DNA from: Campylobacteraceae bacterium
GTDB lineage: Bacteria; Campylobacterota; Campylobacteria; Campylobacterales; Campylobacteraceae
Length of the DNA: 7,157 nt
NCBI GenBank assembly: GCA_031290675.1
Contig: JAITNC010000229.1
Span: 1 to 7,157 of the forward strand
Direction of reading: 5' to 3'
The position numbers were made by a program, and so were the translations under genes. Shown here piece after piece: positions 1-6,361 of this stretch. The notes under the pieces were generated by a model. The model was not told the origin of the DNA. It made no database searches and saw nothing but the letters and a program-made list of their open reading frames with translations. Positions within the stretch are counted from its first letter, which is position 1, and the number at the start of each line of letters is the position of its first letter.

Positions 1-818
1 GACATAATTAAATCGTTTGGTTCTTTTAACTCTTTGAGCCGTTTTTCTAACAATGGCAAAAGGCTATCGTTAATAAAGCCCGTGTAAGTATTCTTTGCCT
101 TTAGGTTGCTAAGTGTGATTTGTTTCTCTTTTATGTTGATGTCTTTTTTCTTAATCGTCATTACCGTTTCTAAGCGTGCGCCCGTGCTTAGGCTAAGTTC
201 TAAAAATAACATAATCGGAGGGTCTGCCATAAAAGCGTTTTTTAGTGTAGTAACCTCATCAGTGCTAAGATAACGTTCTCTTTTATTGTCGGTTTTTAGC
301 TTGGTTACTTTTTTACTTGGATTAACGCCTTTAAATAGCTCCCTACTAATCGCAAAGTTAAAAACGGCTCTCACTTTGGCGATGAGGTTGTTTATCGTTT
401 GAGGGGCTTTACCGTTCGTTCTAAGGGTATTTTTTATCTTGTCTATGTCGTCTGATGTGATTTCGTCAAGTCTTTTATCGTTAAACTTATCAGCTACAAA
501 CCGATAAGCACCTTTGGACTTGCTGACTAAACCCACGCTCTTTATGTATTGCTCGCTCGCCTCTTTGAATGTTATGCCCTCTTTGCGTTTGTGCTTGACT
601 ATCGGAGTATCATCTCCAAAGCGGATTTTGTTGATAGCTTCGCTTCGCTTTCTATGGCAATATGCAATATTTATCCCCTCATCGCTTGCCTTGCCTATCC
701 TTTGCCACTTCTTTTTTTTGCCCACTTTGTAAGTGATGTAATAACTCAAATCGCCGTTTGCTAAAACTTTGTGATAAATACCGTCGTACTTAGTACTGCT
801 TTTAATAAATTTATTCAT
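1..818 (-). CDS. Tyrosine recombinase (phage/island integrase), C-terminus outside window
   Basis: Partial gene: 272 residues can be read from ATG at 818 down to the left edge, without stop or frameshift. Residues about 1-68 look like the basic arm-type DNA-binding segment of P4/lambda-like integrases (repeated K/R and aromatic residues, KVGKKKKWQRIGKA). Residues about 82-170 fit the helical core-binding domain. The catalytic domain starts near RERYLSTDEV (180-189). It contains the first catalytic arginine in STGARLETV (R215) and a probable beta-hairpin lysine in LSNLKAKNTY (K240 or K242). The later HxxR and nucleophilic tyrosine would lie left of the window, so activity cannot be judged. The family catalyses site-specific strand exchange between attP and attB. 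The gene reads away from the 3' end of ssrA, the usual position for an integrase of an element inserted there. The start is supported by AAGGG eight bases upstream and a good promoter. Family call is firm; the exact subfamily is not. Confidence 0.93.
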   Translation of the reverse strand, partial: MNKFIKSSTKYDGIYHKVLANGDLSYYITYKVGKKKKWQRIGKASDEGINIAYCHRKRSEAINKIRFGDDTPIVKHKRKEGITFKEASEQYIKSVGLVSKSKGAYRFVADKFNDKRLDEITSDDIDKIKNTLRTNGKAPQTINNLIAKVRAVFNFAISRELFKGVNPSKKVTKLKTDNKRERYLSTDEVTTLKNAFMADPPIMLFLELSLSTGARLETVMTIKKKDINIKEKQITLSNLKAKNTYTGFINDSLLPLLEKRLKELKEPNDLIM

Positions 819-824
819 TTTAGA

Positions 825-857
825 TACCCTTTTTGGTTTACCCTATGGCTACCCATA
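825..857. repeat. GGGTA direct repeats and a small palindrome at the integrase promoter
   Basis: Three minus-strand GGGTA units lie at 850-854, 839-843 and 825-829. The first sits inside a perfect inverted repeat, TATGG-ctac-CCATA, at 844-857, directly over the expected transcription start. A shorter relative (ATG-ctac-CAT, same four-base centre on the plus strand) is at 899-908 on the other side of the promoter, about 53 bp away centre to centre, near five helical turns. This could be an operator pair or integrase/excisionase arm sites. The repeats are visible; the function is inference. Confidence 0.35.
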
Positions 858-885
858 TTTTATCATAATTGGTTTTATTTGACAA
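857..885 (-). promoter_or_regulatory. Sigma70-type promoter of the integrase gene
   Basis: On the minus strand, TTGTCA (880-885) and TAAAAT (857-862) are separated by exactly 17 bp, close to the sigma70 consensus. The start of transcription would fall near 850, giving a leader of about 30 nt before the integrase ATG at 818, with AAGGG at 827-831 as ribosome binding site. An overlapping alternative -10, TATGAT, would leave only 14 bp. Seen by eye; not experimentally supported. Confidence 0.65.
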
Positions 886-975
886 TACTTGATTTTTTAT
901 GCTACCATTACTGAGTATGATTTTTAGGGGCTTTTGAGTGATTTTGAAGTCATTTAAGGTTAGGTAAAATTAGTA

Positions 976-1002
976 TGGTGGAAGTGAGGGGAATCGAACC
1001 CC
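976..1002. other. Probable attachment site at the ssrA 3' end
   Basis: The T arm and acceptor 3' strand of tmRNA are a well-known integration target for tyrosine recombinases. Here an integrase gene starts 157 bp beyond this end and reads away from it. The crossover core is expected within these bases. A second copy of the T-arm sequence is not present in the window; it should lie to the left, at the far end of the element, so the exact core cannot be set. Confidence 0.5.
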
Positions 1003-1220
1003 TGTCCAAAAACAAGCCGCGAGATGACGTCTACATGCTTAGAGGGATTGATTTTGTCTTTACTTTTGCTTCACTCAATCCGCGAAGGTTACACAAAAGC
1101 GCAAACTTAAATTTCGGCGAGCCGTCAGTTAAGTGGCCTGCTTGAGCTATCTGGTTTTGAGCTTCGCTAAATCCGCTTAGATAGCGTCCACGGAGCAAAG
1201 CCTCCCTTTAAGGATAAAAC

Positions 1221-1265
1221 TTACGCGATTTTAGCGTAAGCGGGAGCGAAATTTTTGTTATTTGC
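1221..1265 (-). other. tmRNA tag-peptide reading frame
   Basis: Reading from the resume codon GCA gives ANNKNFAPAYAKIA followed by TAA, 14 encoded residues in addition to the alanine brought by tmRNA. The Campylobacter jejuni tag, as I recall it, is ANNVKFAPAYAKAA, so the frame and the group agree. The end is KIA rather than the common double alanine, a modest change at the position read by ClpXP-type proteases. Confidence 0.92.
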
Positions 1266-1360
1266 GTCTAAATTTATGAACTTTTTACGCTCTGTTCAAA
1301 GCGGCATGCAATCAAACCGAACCTGCTCCTGTCGAAGCCAAGTCACTCCCAAAAACACGC

Positions 1361-2104
1361 TTACTCGTTTATCATCTCTTTGATATTTCGAGCAAGGAGG
1401 GCAATTTTATCCACTTTTTGTGTTTTAGTCAAGTTCTCGTTCAAAAGTATCTTCACAAATGCGCTCCCGACGATAACGCCGTCAGCGTGTTTGGCTTTTT
1501 CACGTGCGCTATTTTCGTCCACGCCAAAGCCGACAAAAACAGGCGTTTGGCTGTTGTGAGTTTTGATACTCGCCACCAACCCCTTCAAATCCTCATCTTT
1601 GCCGCTTCCCGTTATGCCGGCGTACGCCACAAGATAGATAAATCCCAAAGAGTCTTTCGCTATCTTCGCTATTCGCTCGCTCGTGTGCGTAGGAGCTATA
1701 AAGTCCACAAGATAAAGCCCCATACCCTCAAGCAGATGTTTGTAAGAGCGTGCCTCCTCAAAAGGAAGGTCGGGTATGATAAACCCGCTCACGCCAAGTT
1801 CTCTGGCTTTGGAAGCGAAGTAATCAACTCCTTTGTGGTAAAAAGGGTTGAAATATCCCATAAAATACGTCGTTATCTTTGGTGCGACCTGCTTTGCTAT
1901 CTCAAAAAGCATATCTGTCTTAAAGCCGCTTTTTAACGCCAGCAAGTTCGCCGCTTCTATCACCGGCCCGTCAGCCACAGGGTCTGAAAACGGCACTCCA
2001 AGCTCAAGTATGTCAGCCCCCGCCTCACGAAGAGCTAAAGCCAAATCCACACTGAAATTTACGTCCGGATATCCCGCTGTTATATACGCCACCAACTGCT
2101 TCAT
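1361..2104 (-). CDS. trpA: Tryptophan synthase alpha chain
   Basis: The alpha subunit cleaves indole-3-glycerol phosphate to indole and glyceraldehyde 3-phosphate; indole passes through a tunnel to the beta subunit, TrpB. The 247-residue protein is a single TIM barrel. It shows the signature LELGVPFSDPVADGP with the two catalytic acids, E34 and D45 (Glu49 and Asp60 in E. coli). It also has the loop AYAGITGSG near residue 168 and the phosphate-binding GFGV and GVIVGSAFV segments. It is about 20 residues shorter than the E. coli enzyme, mainly at the N-terminus, where the barrel begins almost at once (MKQLVAYITAGYPD); this is usual in Campylobacterota. ATG at 2104 follows a GGGG stretch that could serve as a weak ribosome binding site. 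No trpB is in the window: upstream is divergent panB and downstream is ssrA, so trpA is transcribed apart from other trp genes here. Confidence 0.97.
   Translation of the reverse strand: MKQLVAYITAGYPDVNFSVDLALALREAGADILELGVPFSDPVADGPVIEAANLLALKSGFKTDMLFEIAKQVAPKITTYFMGYFNPFYHKGVDYFASKARELGVSGFIIPDLPFEEARSYKHLLEGMGLYLVDFIAPTHTSERIAKIAKDSLGFIYLVAYAGITGSGKDEDLKGLVASIKTHNSQTPVFVGFGVDENSAREKAKHADGVIVGSAFVKILLNENLTKTQKVDKIALLARNIKEMINE
1368..1395 (-). promoter_or_regulatory. Candidate ssrA promoter inside the trpA 3' end
   Basis: On the minus strand, TTGCTC (1390-1395) and GATAAA (1368-1373) are 16 bp apart, within the last codons of trpA. Transcription would start near 1361, about 11 nt before the mature tmRNA 5' end, which fits a short leader removed by RNase P. 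The match is weak. Read-through from trpA is the alternative. Confidence 0.3.
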
Positions 2105-2139
2105 TTTGCCCCATTTTTAGGATATAAATTTTAAAAACT

Positions 2140-2167
2140 TCTTTTTGCTGTTTTTTATGGATATAAT
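2140..2167 (+). promoter_or_regulatory. Candidate promoter for the panB-ruvB operon
   Basis: A perfect TATAAT at 2162-2167 follows a T-rich stretch without a clear -35, the form common for Campylobacterota sigma70 promoters. Transcription would start near 2174, about 40 nt before the panB ATG. A second TATAAT lies at 2182-2187. On the opposite strand TACAAT (2166-2171) overlaps the first box and could serve the divergent trpA gene, but without a good -35. Confidence 0.42.
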
Positions 2168-2212
2168 TGTAACATTAAAAATATAATTTTGCCATATATC
2201 AACAGAGGTCAA

Positions 2213-2995
2213 ATGAGAACGATAACTTCAATAAAAAACGCTAAAAACCAAGAAAAGCTTGTGATGATTACCGCTTATGATGCGCTTTTCGCAAGACTGT
2301 TTGATGAGAAAGTAGATATGATACTTGTCGGCGACAGCCTAAATAACAGCTTTAACGCCCAAAGCGACACTATAAGTGTGGATTTGGATATGATGATATA
2401 CCACACAAAAGCCGTTATGAGGGGTGCTAGAAACACTTTTGTGGCTGTAGATATGCCGTTTGGAACGTATACTGATGAGAAAATCGCGCTCAAAAACGCT
2501 ACCAAAGTCTATCAGCAGACAGGTGCGCACGCCGTAAAGATAGAAGGCGGAGAGGCAAGAGCGCACATAGTCAAAGCCCTCACGAGCAACTCCATAGCAG
2601 TCGTGGGACACATCGGGCTTATGCCCCAATTTGCGAGAAGCGAGGGCGGTTTTAAGATAAAAGGCAAAGACGCCGAAGATACGAAAAAACTCGTGGAGGA
2701 CGCCAAAGCGATAGAAAAGGCGGGGGCGTTTTGTATAGTCGTGGAGGGGGTCAAAGAGGACGCCGCACGTGCTGTGAGCGAGGCTGTGAACGTGCCTACT
2801 ATCGGCATAGGAGCGGGCAGATACACAGACGGGCAAGTGCTTGTTTGGAGCGATATGCTGGGGTTTTTTGAAGAGTTTAAGCCGAAGTTTGTGAAGCGAT
2901 ACCTAAACGGCGCAGATATAGTCAAAGAGGCGGTGGCGAGATACGCCCAAGAGGTCAAAGAGGGAAAATTTCCTGATGATAATTTTATATATTAA
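2213..2995 (+). CDS. panB: 3-methyl-2-oxobutanoate hydroxymethyltransferase
   Basis: PanB transfers a hydroxymethyl group from 5,10-methylenetetrahydrofolate to 3-methyl-2-oxobutanoate, giving ketopantoate, the first step of pantothenate and coenzyme A synthesis; the family forms decamers of TIM barrels. The 260-residue protein has the expected order of motifs: VMITAYDA, ILVGDSL with metal ligand D41, AVDMPFGTY with metal ligand D80, AVKIEGG with E111, VVGHIGLMPQ, the catalytic acid in VVEGV (E178), and GIGAGRYTDGQVLVW. I chose ATG at 2213 because AGAGG sits just upstream and the protein then starts MRTITSIKNA, as in relatives. A TTG at 2189 would add eight unconserved residues in an AT-rich leader. 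panB leads an apparent operon with ruvB nine bases downstream. panC and panD are not in the window. Confidence 0.97.
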   Translation: MRTITSIKNAKNQEKLVMITAYDALFARLFDEKVDMILVGDSLNNSFNAQSDTISVDLDMMIYHTKAVMRGARNTFVAVDMPFGTYTDEKIALKNATKVYQQTGAHAVKIEGGEARAHIVKALTSNSIAVVGHIGLMPQFARSEGGFKIKGKDAEDTKKLVEDAKAIEKAGAFCIVVEGVKEDAARAVSEAVNVPTIGIGAGRYTDGQVLVWSDMLGFFEEFKPKFVKRYLNGADIVKEAVARYAQEVKEGKFPDDNFIY

Positions 2996-3004
2996 GCGAA
3001 AAAT

Positions 3005-4024
3005 ATGGAACGAATAGTTGAGATAGAAAAGATACAATTTGACAACGAGTACGAAAACTCACTGCGTCCCAAATCGTGGAGTGACTACATCGGGCAGGAT
3101 AAAGTCAAAAAAAATCTACAGGTTTTTATAGAAGCGTCCAAAAAAAGAGGTGAGAGTTTAGACCACGTGCTGTTTTTTGGGCCCCCCGGTCTTGGCAAAA
3201 CGACTTTAGCCCATTTGATAGCCGCTGAGATGAGCGTGAGTATCAAAATGACAGCCGCCCCGATGATAGAAAAAAGCGGCGATTTGGCGGCGATACTGAC
3301 CAACCTGCAAGAAGGCGATGTGCTTTTTATAGACGAGATACACAGGCTCTCGCCCGCCATAGAGGAGGTTTTGTATCCGGCTATGGAGGATTTCAGGCTT
3401 GACATCATCATAGGCAGCGGGCCGGCGGCGCAGACTATCAAGATAGACTTGCCACGCTTCACGCTTATAGGCGCAACGACGAGGGCGGGTATGATAAGCG
3501 CACCTTTGAGAGATAGATTTGGTATGCATTTCAGGCTGCAATTTTACACTTGCGACGAGCTTGCCAAGATAATCCAAAAAGCCTCGCTCAAACTCAACTT
3601 TGCGTGCAAAGAGGACGCTGCGGCGGAGATGGCGAAAAGATGCCGTGGTACGCCGAGAATAGCTTTGAGGCTTTTGAAACGTGTGCGGGATTTCGCTCAG
3701 ATACACAATGAAGAGTTTATATCTAAAGGGCGCGCCAAATACGGACTTGACGAACTTGGCGTGGACGAACAGGGGTTTGATGAGATGGATATAAGATTTT
3801 TAAACATCTTGCTCAACTCCAAAGGCCGCCCCATCGGGCTCAGTACCATAGCGGCGGCGTTGAGCGAGGACGAAGGCACTGTGGAAGATGTGATAGAGCC
3901 TTACCTCATCGCCACAGGATACATAGAACGCACGGCAAGAGGCAGGATAGCCACGCCAAAATGCTACGAGATGTTCAAGCTCTCGCCGCTAAATACAGGA
4001 CTTTTTGAGGGTTCAGATGACTAA
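3005..4024 (+). CDS. ruvB: Holliday junction branch migration helicase subunit RuvB
   Basis: RuvB is the AAA+ motor that, with RuvA, drives branch migration of Holliday junctions before RuvC cleavage in recombinational repair. The 339-residue protein is full length. It shows the N-terminal [13 protein letters not shown] segment (19-31), Walker A GPPGLGKT (59-66), Walker B FIDEIHRL (D110, E111), sensor 1 GATTRAG (156-162), the arginine-finger region SAPLRDRFG (165-173), and sensor 2 RGTPRIA with R218. The C-terminal winged-helix domain ends in [18 protein letters not shown] (305-322). ATG at 3005 gives [10 protein letters not shown], matching the family N-terminus, although the ribosome binding site is poor. 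It follows panB by nine bases and its last codons overlap the next gene, so the three are very likely co-transcribed. ruvA and ruvC are not in the window, as is common outside gamma-proteobacteria. Confidence 0.98.
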   Translation: MERIVEIEKIQFDNEYENSLRPKSWSDYIGQDKVKKNLQVFIEASKKRGESLDHVLFFGPPGLGKTTLAHLIAAEMSVSIKMTAAPMIEKSGDLAAILTNLQEGDVLFIDEIHRLSPAIEEVLYPAMEDFRLDIIIGSGPAAQTIKIDLPRFTLIGATTRAGMISAPLRDRFGMHFRLQFYTCDELAKIIQKASLKLNFACKEDAAAEMAKRCRGTPRIALRLLKRVRDFAQIHNEEFISKGRAKYGLDELGVDEQGFDEMDIRFLNILLNSKGRPIGLSTIAAALSEDEGTVEDVIEPYLIATGYIERTARGRIATPKCYEMFKLSPLNTGLFEGSDD

Positions 4025-5069
4025 CAGCAACAGACTTTTTTTATTGGTGGTTTTGGTTTTGACGCTATTTGGTATGTTCAAACTCTACTCTCCGTTTTTG
4101 CTTGACATCACGATAGCTTCGCTTTTGGCTGTCGCTATGAACAGCATCAACATATCTATACAGAAGTTTGTCAGATTTCCCATCATTTCGGCTATTTTGA
4201 CGACGCTCGTGCTGCTTTTGCTCTTTTTTGCGCCTATCGGATATGTCGTTACTATGCTCACAAACTCGCTTTTGCACGTGGACGCCGAGTTGATACAAAA
4301 GATAGAAGGATTTATCGCCTCTTTGCAAAACTCTCTGCCAAAATCGCTTGGTTTTTTAGCTCCCGACGTAGAACAATACCTCTCGGAGTTTGACAAGTCA
4401 GCGCTCGCCGCACAATTTGTCCATTACGCCACGATGGCGGGCAAGATGAGTGCGGGCTTTTTGAAAGATATGGTTTTGATAGTGATATTTTTCTTTTTCG
4501 CTACATTTTACGGCAAAAATCTCGCCGAATACTTCAAAAGCGTTATGCCGATAGACAAAAAAGAGGTAAATGATATATTTTTTGAAGTTACAAATGTGAT
4601 GAGCGTTGTCTTTTACTCTATCATCTTAACAGCGATTTTGGAAGGTATTTTGTTCGCTTTTATCGCTATGGCTTACGGCTACAACGCCGCTATGCTGGGC
4701 ATCTTGTACGGTTTTGCTTCGCTTATCCCGATAGTCGGCGGCGCACTCGTGTGGCTTCCGCTCTCATTGATACAATTCTCAAGCGGCGACACGGTCGGTG
4801 CGCTCGTCATCGCTATTTACTCATTTTTGGGTATCGGCGTGGTGGACAACTTCATCAAACCGCTCATCATCAAATACGTAAATAAACTGCTCTTAAAATC
4901 GCCCGTATATTTCAACACGCTTTTGATATTTTTCTCTATCATAGCAGGCTTAGCCTCATTTGGCTTTTGGGGTATGATACTCGGCCCCGCCCTCACGACA
5001 TTTTTCATATCGCTGCTCAAACTTTTCCGCTTGATAAAAGAGCGAAATCTGGAAAGTAAAAAGCCTTAA
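4017..5069 (+). CDS. AI-2E/PerM-family membrane transporter
   Basis: This is a 350-residue polytopic inner-membrane protein of the AI-2E transporter family (formerly UPF0118, PF01594; relatives YdiK, PerM, TqsA). Hydrophobic segments lie near residues 6-22, 26-42, 55-80, 149-167, 197-221, 226-250, 257-277 and 300-338. A long soluble stretch at about 85-145 lies between the third and fourth segments. Family motifs include [14 protein letters not shown] (236-249) and VDNFIKPLI near residue 280, then the glycine-rich [17 protein letters not shown] (311-327). Substrates differ in the family (autoinducer 2 export, Na+/H+ exchange, others), so none is assigned; a luxS gene lies 2 kb away, but so does unrelated material. 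I chose ATG at 4017 because GAGGG at 4007-4011 is five bases upstream; an in-frame TTG at 4005 would overlap that site. The start overlaps the ruvB stop by eight bases, suggesting translational coupling. The stop is shared with the next gene as TAATG. Confidence 0.92.
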   Translation: MTNSNRLFLLVVLVLTLFGMFKLYSPFLLDITIASLLAVAMNSINISIQKFVRFPIISAILTTLVLLLLFFAPIGYVVTMLTNSLLHVDAELIQKIEGFIASLQNSLPKSLGFLAPDVEQYLSEFDKSALAAQFVHYATMAGKMSAGFLKDMVLIVIFFFFATFYGKNLAEYFKSVMPIDKKEVNDIFFEVTNVMSVVFYSIILTAILEGILFAFIAMAYGYNAAMLGILYGFASLIPIVGGALVWLPLSLIQFSSGDTVGALVIAIYSFLGIGVVDNFIKPLIIKYVNKLLLKSPVYFNTLLIFFSIIAGLASFGFWGMILGPALTTFFISLLKLFRLIKERNLESKKP

Positions 5070-6205
5070 TGTTTCACAATTTTAATATTTCGGCACAATC
5101 AACTCCTAATTTATATAGAGCATATAATATAATCAACAAAGAACAGCAAGATAGGCTAAATAAGAAAATATCAGGCTTCAAATACCCAGACAAAATCGTA
5201 AATGATATAGAAAAAATGATAGAAAAATCCAATATTGCTTTTAATCACAAAGATTTTGAAAAGCAATTTGCAACTTTGATAACTCCTATATTAAAACCAA
5301 AATTAACCATAGATATGCAAATAGAAAAATTAAAAATAAAAGGTGTTACCTTTAACGCGACCGATATGGACGAGAATAACGCTAAAAATTTCTTAACGAA
5401 CAACACATTTTATTACAAACTTACTGCATATAGAAAAAACTTTGAAAAAAGTGATGATAAATATATTGATTTGGATTTTAGCTACTTGGTTGATTTGTCC
5501 ATAATGGATATGCACACTAAAAACGAAGTACTTAAAATTTGTTCGTGCATAGAGCACGCCATTAAAACAAAACTATTGAGAGATTTTGACATATCAACTG
5601 AAGATGGCTATCAAATCGTCAAAGACTTTTGTATATATGCAAAAAAAATTCCACACCCTATCAATCAATCAAGCATTGACAAATTTAAGCATAAAGCAAT
5701 ATGGCAAATAGTTGAAGAGGTTACTTTGAGTGAGCTTTTTAAATTATGTGATTATTTTTATAAAAAACATACTAGAAACAGTCAAGTTTATATTAAAATC
5801 AAAAATTTATCAAAGTGTATTATTGACCTTAGAAATGCTGTTTCACACAACAATTGTTTAATTAATGATTTAAATAAAAATCAGTTAACACGCGCAACAG
5901 ATGAAATTGTTGATTACTTATATATACATTGCTTCAAAAACGATAAGTCCATATACAAATTTAAAAAAAATATTGAGGATATGCTAACCAATAAATTTAT
6001 TAATAATTTTTTAGGCTGCTTGCTTGCGCTGGATTATATTAGCAGTAGCCAAAAAATAAAATATCACAGATATAAAGAGATACTTCTTCTAAAGCACAGG
6101 ATAAAAAAGAATAAGCACTATTATAGAAACAATAAAATCATCAAACCAATATATTATATTATACTCAAAACCATTCTTCACTTCTATTGCAAAAATATCA
6201 GATAA
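5069..6205 (+). CDS. Abi_2 (AbiD/AbiF-type) abortive-infection protein with HEPN RNase motif
   Basis: This 378-residue protein fits the Abi_2 family (PF07751). The conserved part begins KPKLTIDMQIEKLKIKGV (76-93). It runs through the FLTNNTFYYKLTAYRKNF segment (108-125), the acidic/aromatic DFSYLVDLSIMD region, and a helix with IEHAIKTKLL (161-170). It then passes WQIVEEVTLSELFKLCDYF (212-230) and reaches DLRNAVSHNNCLIND (253-267). R255 and H260 form an R-x4-H motif, the catalytic signature of HEPN ribonucleases. In the family such proteins arrest growth on phage infection by RNA cleavage; activity here is inferred. About 75 residues before the domain and a basic tail after 300 are extra to the minimal domain. 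The gene is far richer in A and T than its neighbours, a sign of transfer. ATG at 5069 overlaps the preceding stop (TAATG). GGAAAG is twelve bases upstream, rather far, so start by coupling is likely. A start at Met50 is possible. No signal peptide or membrane segment is convincing. A probable structured RNA follows directly. Confidence 0.87.
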   Translation: MFHNFNISAQSTPNLYRAYNIINKEQQDRLNKKISGFKYPDKIVNDIEKMIEKSNIAFNHKDFEKQFATLITPILKPKLTIDMQIEKLKIKGVTFNATDMDENNAKNFLTNNTFYYKLTAYRKNFEKSDDKYIDLDFSYLVDLSIMDMHTKNEVLKICSCIEHAIKTKLLRDFDISTEDGYQIVKDFCIYAKKIPHPINQSSIDKFKHKAIWQIVEEVTLSELFKLCDYFYKKHTRNSQVYIKIKNLSKCIIDLRNAVSHNNCLINDLNKNQLTRATDEIVDYLYIHCFKNDKSIYKFKKNIEDMLTNKFINNFLGCLLALDYISSSQKIKYHRYKEILLLKHRIKKNKHYYRNNKIIKPIYYIILKTILHFYCKNIR

Positions 6206-6215
6206 TGTTTTTAAT
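6187..6215 (+). promoter_or_regulatory. Candidate promoter for the RNA downstream of the Abi gene
   Basis: TTGCAA (6187-6192) and TTTAAT (6210-6215) are 17 bp apart, overlapping the last seven codons and stop of the Abi gene. The predicted start near 6222 falls immediately before the first hairpin of the structured region, which makes the assignment more than an AT-rich coincidence. GATAAT at 6201-6206 is an alternative -10 without a good partner. Confidence 0.5.
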
Positions 6216-6221
6216 ATCTTT

Positions 6222-6334
6222 TTTAGTGTATTTATTGTACACTCACGATGAAGTACGATAGTTGAACATTTGTTGTTAGCAACATTTCTGATACTATCCG
6301 TTTGGTCAGTCGGAAGATTGACCAAACATTTTTT
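6222..6334 (+). ncRNA. Probable structured small RNA paired with the HEPN/Abi protein
   Basis: About 113 nt without a coding frame that fits, but with nested pairing. Hairpin 1 pairs AGTGTA (6225-6230) with TACACT (6238-6243). Hairpin 2 pairs GATAGT (6257-6262) with ACTATC (6293-6298). Inside that, GAA (6264-6266) pairs with TTC (6286-6288), and TGTTG (6271-6275) pairs with CAACA (6280-6284) around a TTAG loop. Hairpin 3 is an intrinsic terminator. A promoter candidate places the 5' end at about 6222. RNAs conserved beside AbiF-type genes are known (the abiF RNA motif in Rfam), and RNA antitoxins for such HEPN proteins have been proposed. I infer that this is such a partner, possibly restraining the protein. 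I could not compare it with that motif. The simpler reading is a structured 3' untranslated region of the Abi mRNA. Ends are estimates. Confidence 0.5.
6300..6334 (+). terminator. Strong rho-independent terminator
   Basis: GTTTGGTCAGTC (6300-6311) pairs with GATTGACCAAAC (6316-6327) over twelve positions, all Watson-Crick except one G-U, capped by a GGAA loop of the stable GNRA kind. One A and then six T follow. The T run is on the plus strand only, so it ends transcription coming from the Abi gene and the proposed small RNA. Confidence 0.88.
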
Positions 6335-6361
6335 GTAAATATTTTAGCTTTTTATCATCTT

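Larger units (their letters stand above)
976..1350 (-). ncRNA. ssrA: Transfer-messenger RNA (tmRNA), one-piece type
   Basis: tmRNA rescues stalled ribosomes with SmpB: it is charged with alanine, enters the A site, and its internal reading frame adds a degradation tag. The 5' end reads GGGAGTGACTTGGCTTCGAC, the near-universal tmRNA start, at 1350. The 3' end carries the T arm GGGGTTCGATTCCCC (988-1002) and ends in an encoded CCA at 976-978. The acceptor stem pairs GGGAGTG with CACTTCC for seven base pairs, including G3-U70, the identity element for alanyl-tRNA synthetase. The length of 375 nt is normal for the one-piece form. The resume codon GCA is at 1263-1265. trpA ends 10 nt upstream on the same strand, so the promoter must lie in trpA or further up. 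I see no convincing terminator after the 3' end, where an integrase-bearing element begins. Pseudoknot positions were not worked out. Confidence 0.97.

Noticed and set aside
514..764. Two overlapping plus-strand open frames of about 70 codons
   Set aside because: They lie antisense to the integrase gene, whose frame is continuous and has clear domain features.
1418..2120. Plus-strand open frames of 172 and 90 codons opposite trpA
   Set aside because: They are antisense shadows of a well-supported trpA; they show no family features.
2189..2212. TTG start adding eight residues to PanB
   Set aside because: ATG at 2213 has AGAGG just upstream and gives the usual PanB N-terminus.
4005..4016. TTG start adding four residues to the AI-2E-family protein
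   Set aside because: The TTG falls on the ribosome binding site of the ATG at 4017.
5068..5074. Short complementarity between AACATT segments of the proposed RNA (6265-6270 and 6282-6287) and the Abi start codon region (AATGTT)
   Set aside because: Only six or seven base pairs in AT-rich sequence; chance matches of this length are expected, so antisense control of translation is not claimed.
6089..6325. A 78-codon minus-strand open frame across the end of the Abi gene and the structured region
   Set aside because: It is antisense to the Abi gene, has no ribosome binding site I can see, and its composition follows from AT-rich sequence and the terminator stem. It might look like an antitoxin, but nothing supports that.
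6222..6334. CRISPR-like or type III antitoxin tandem repeats in the structured region
   Set aside because: There are no repeated units with regular spacing; only hairpins and a short repeated AACATTT are seen.
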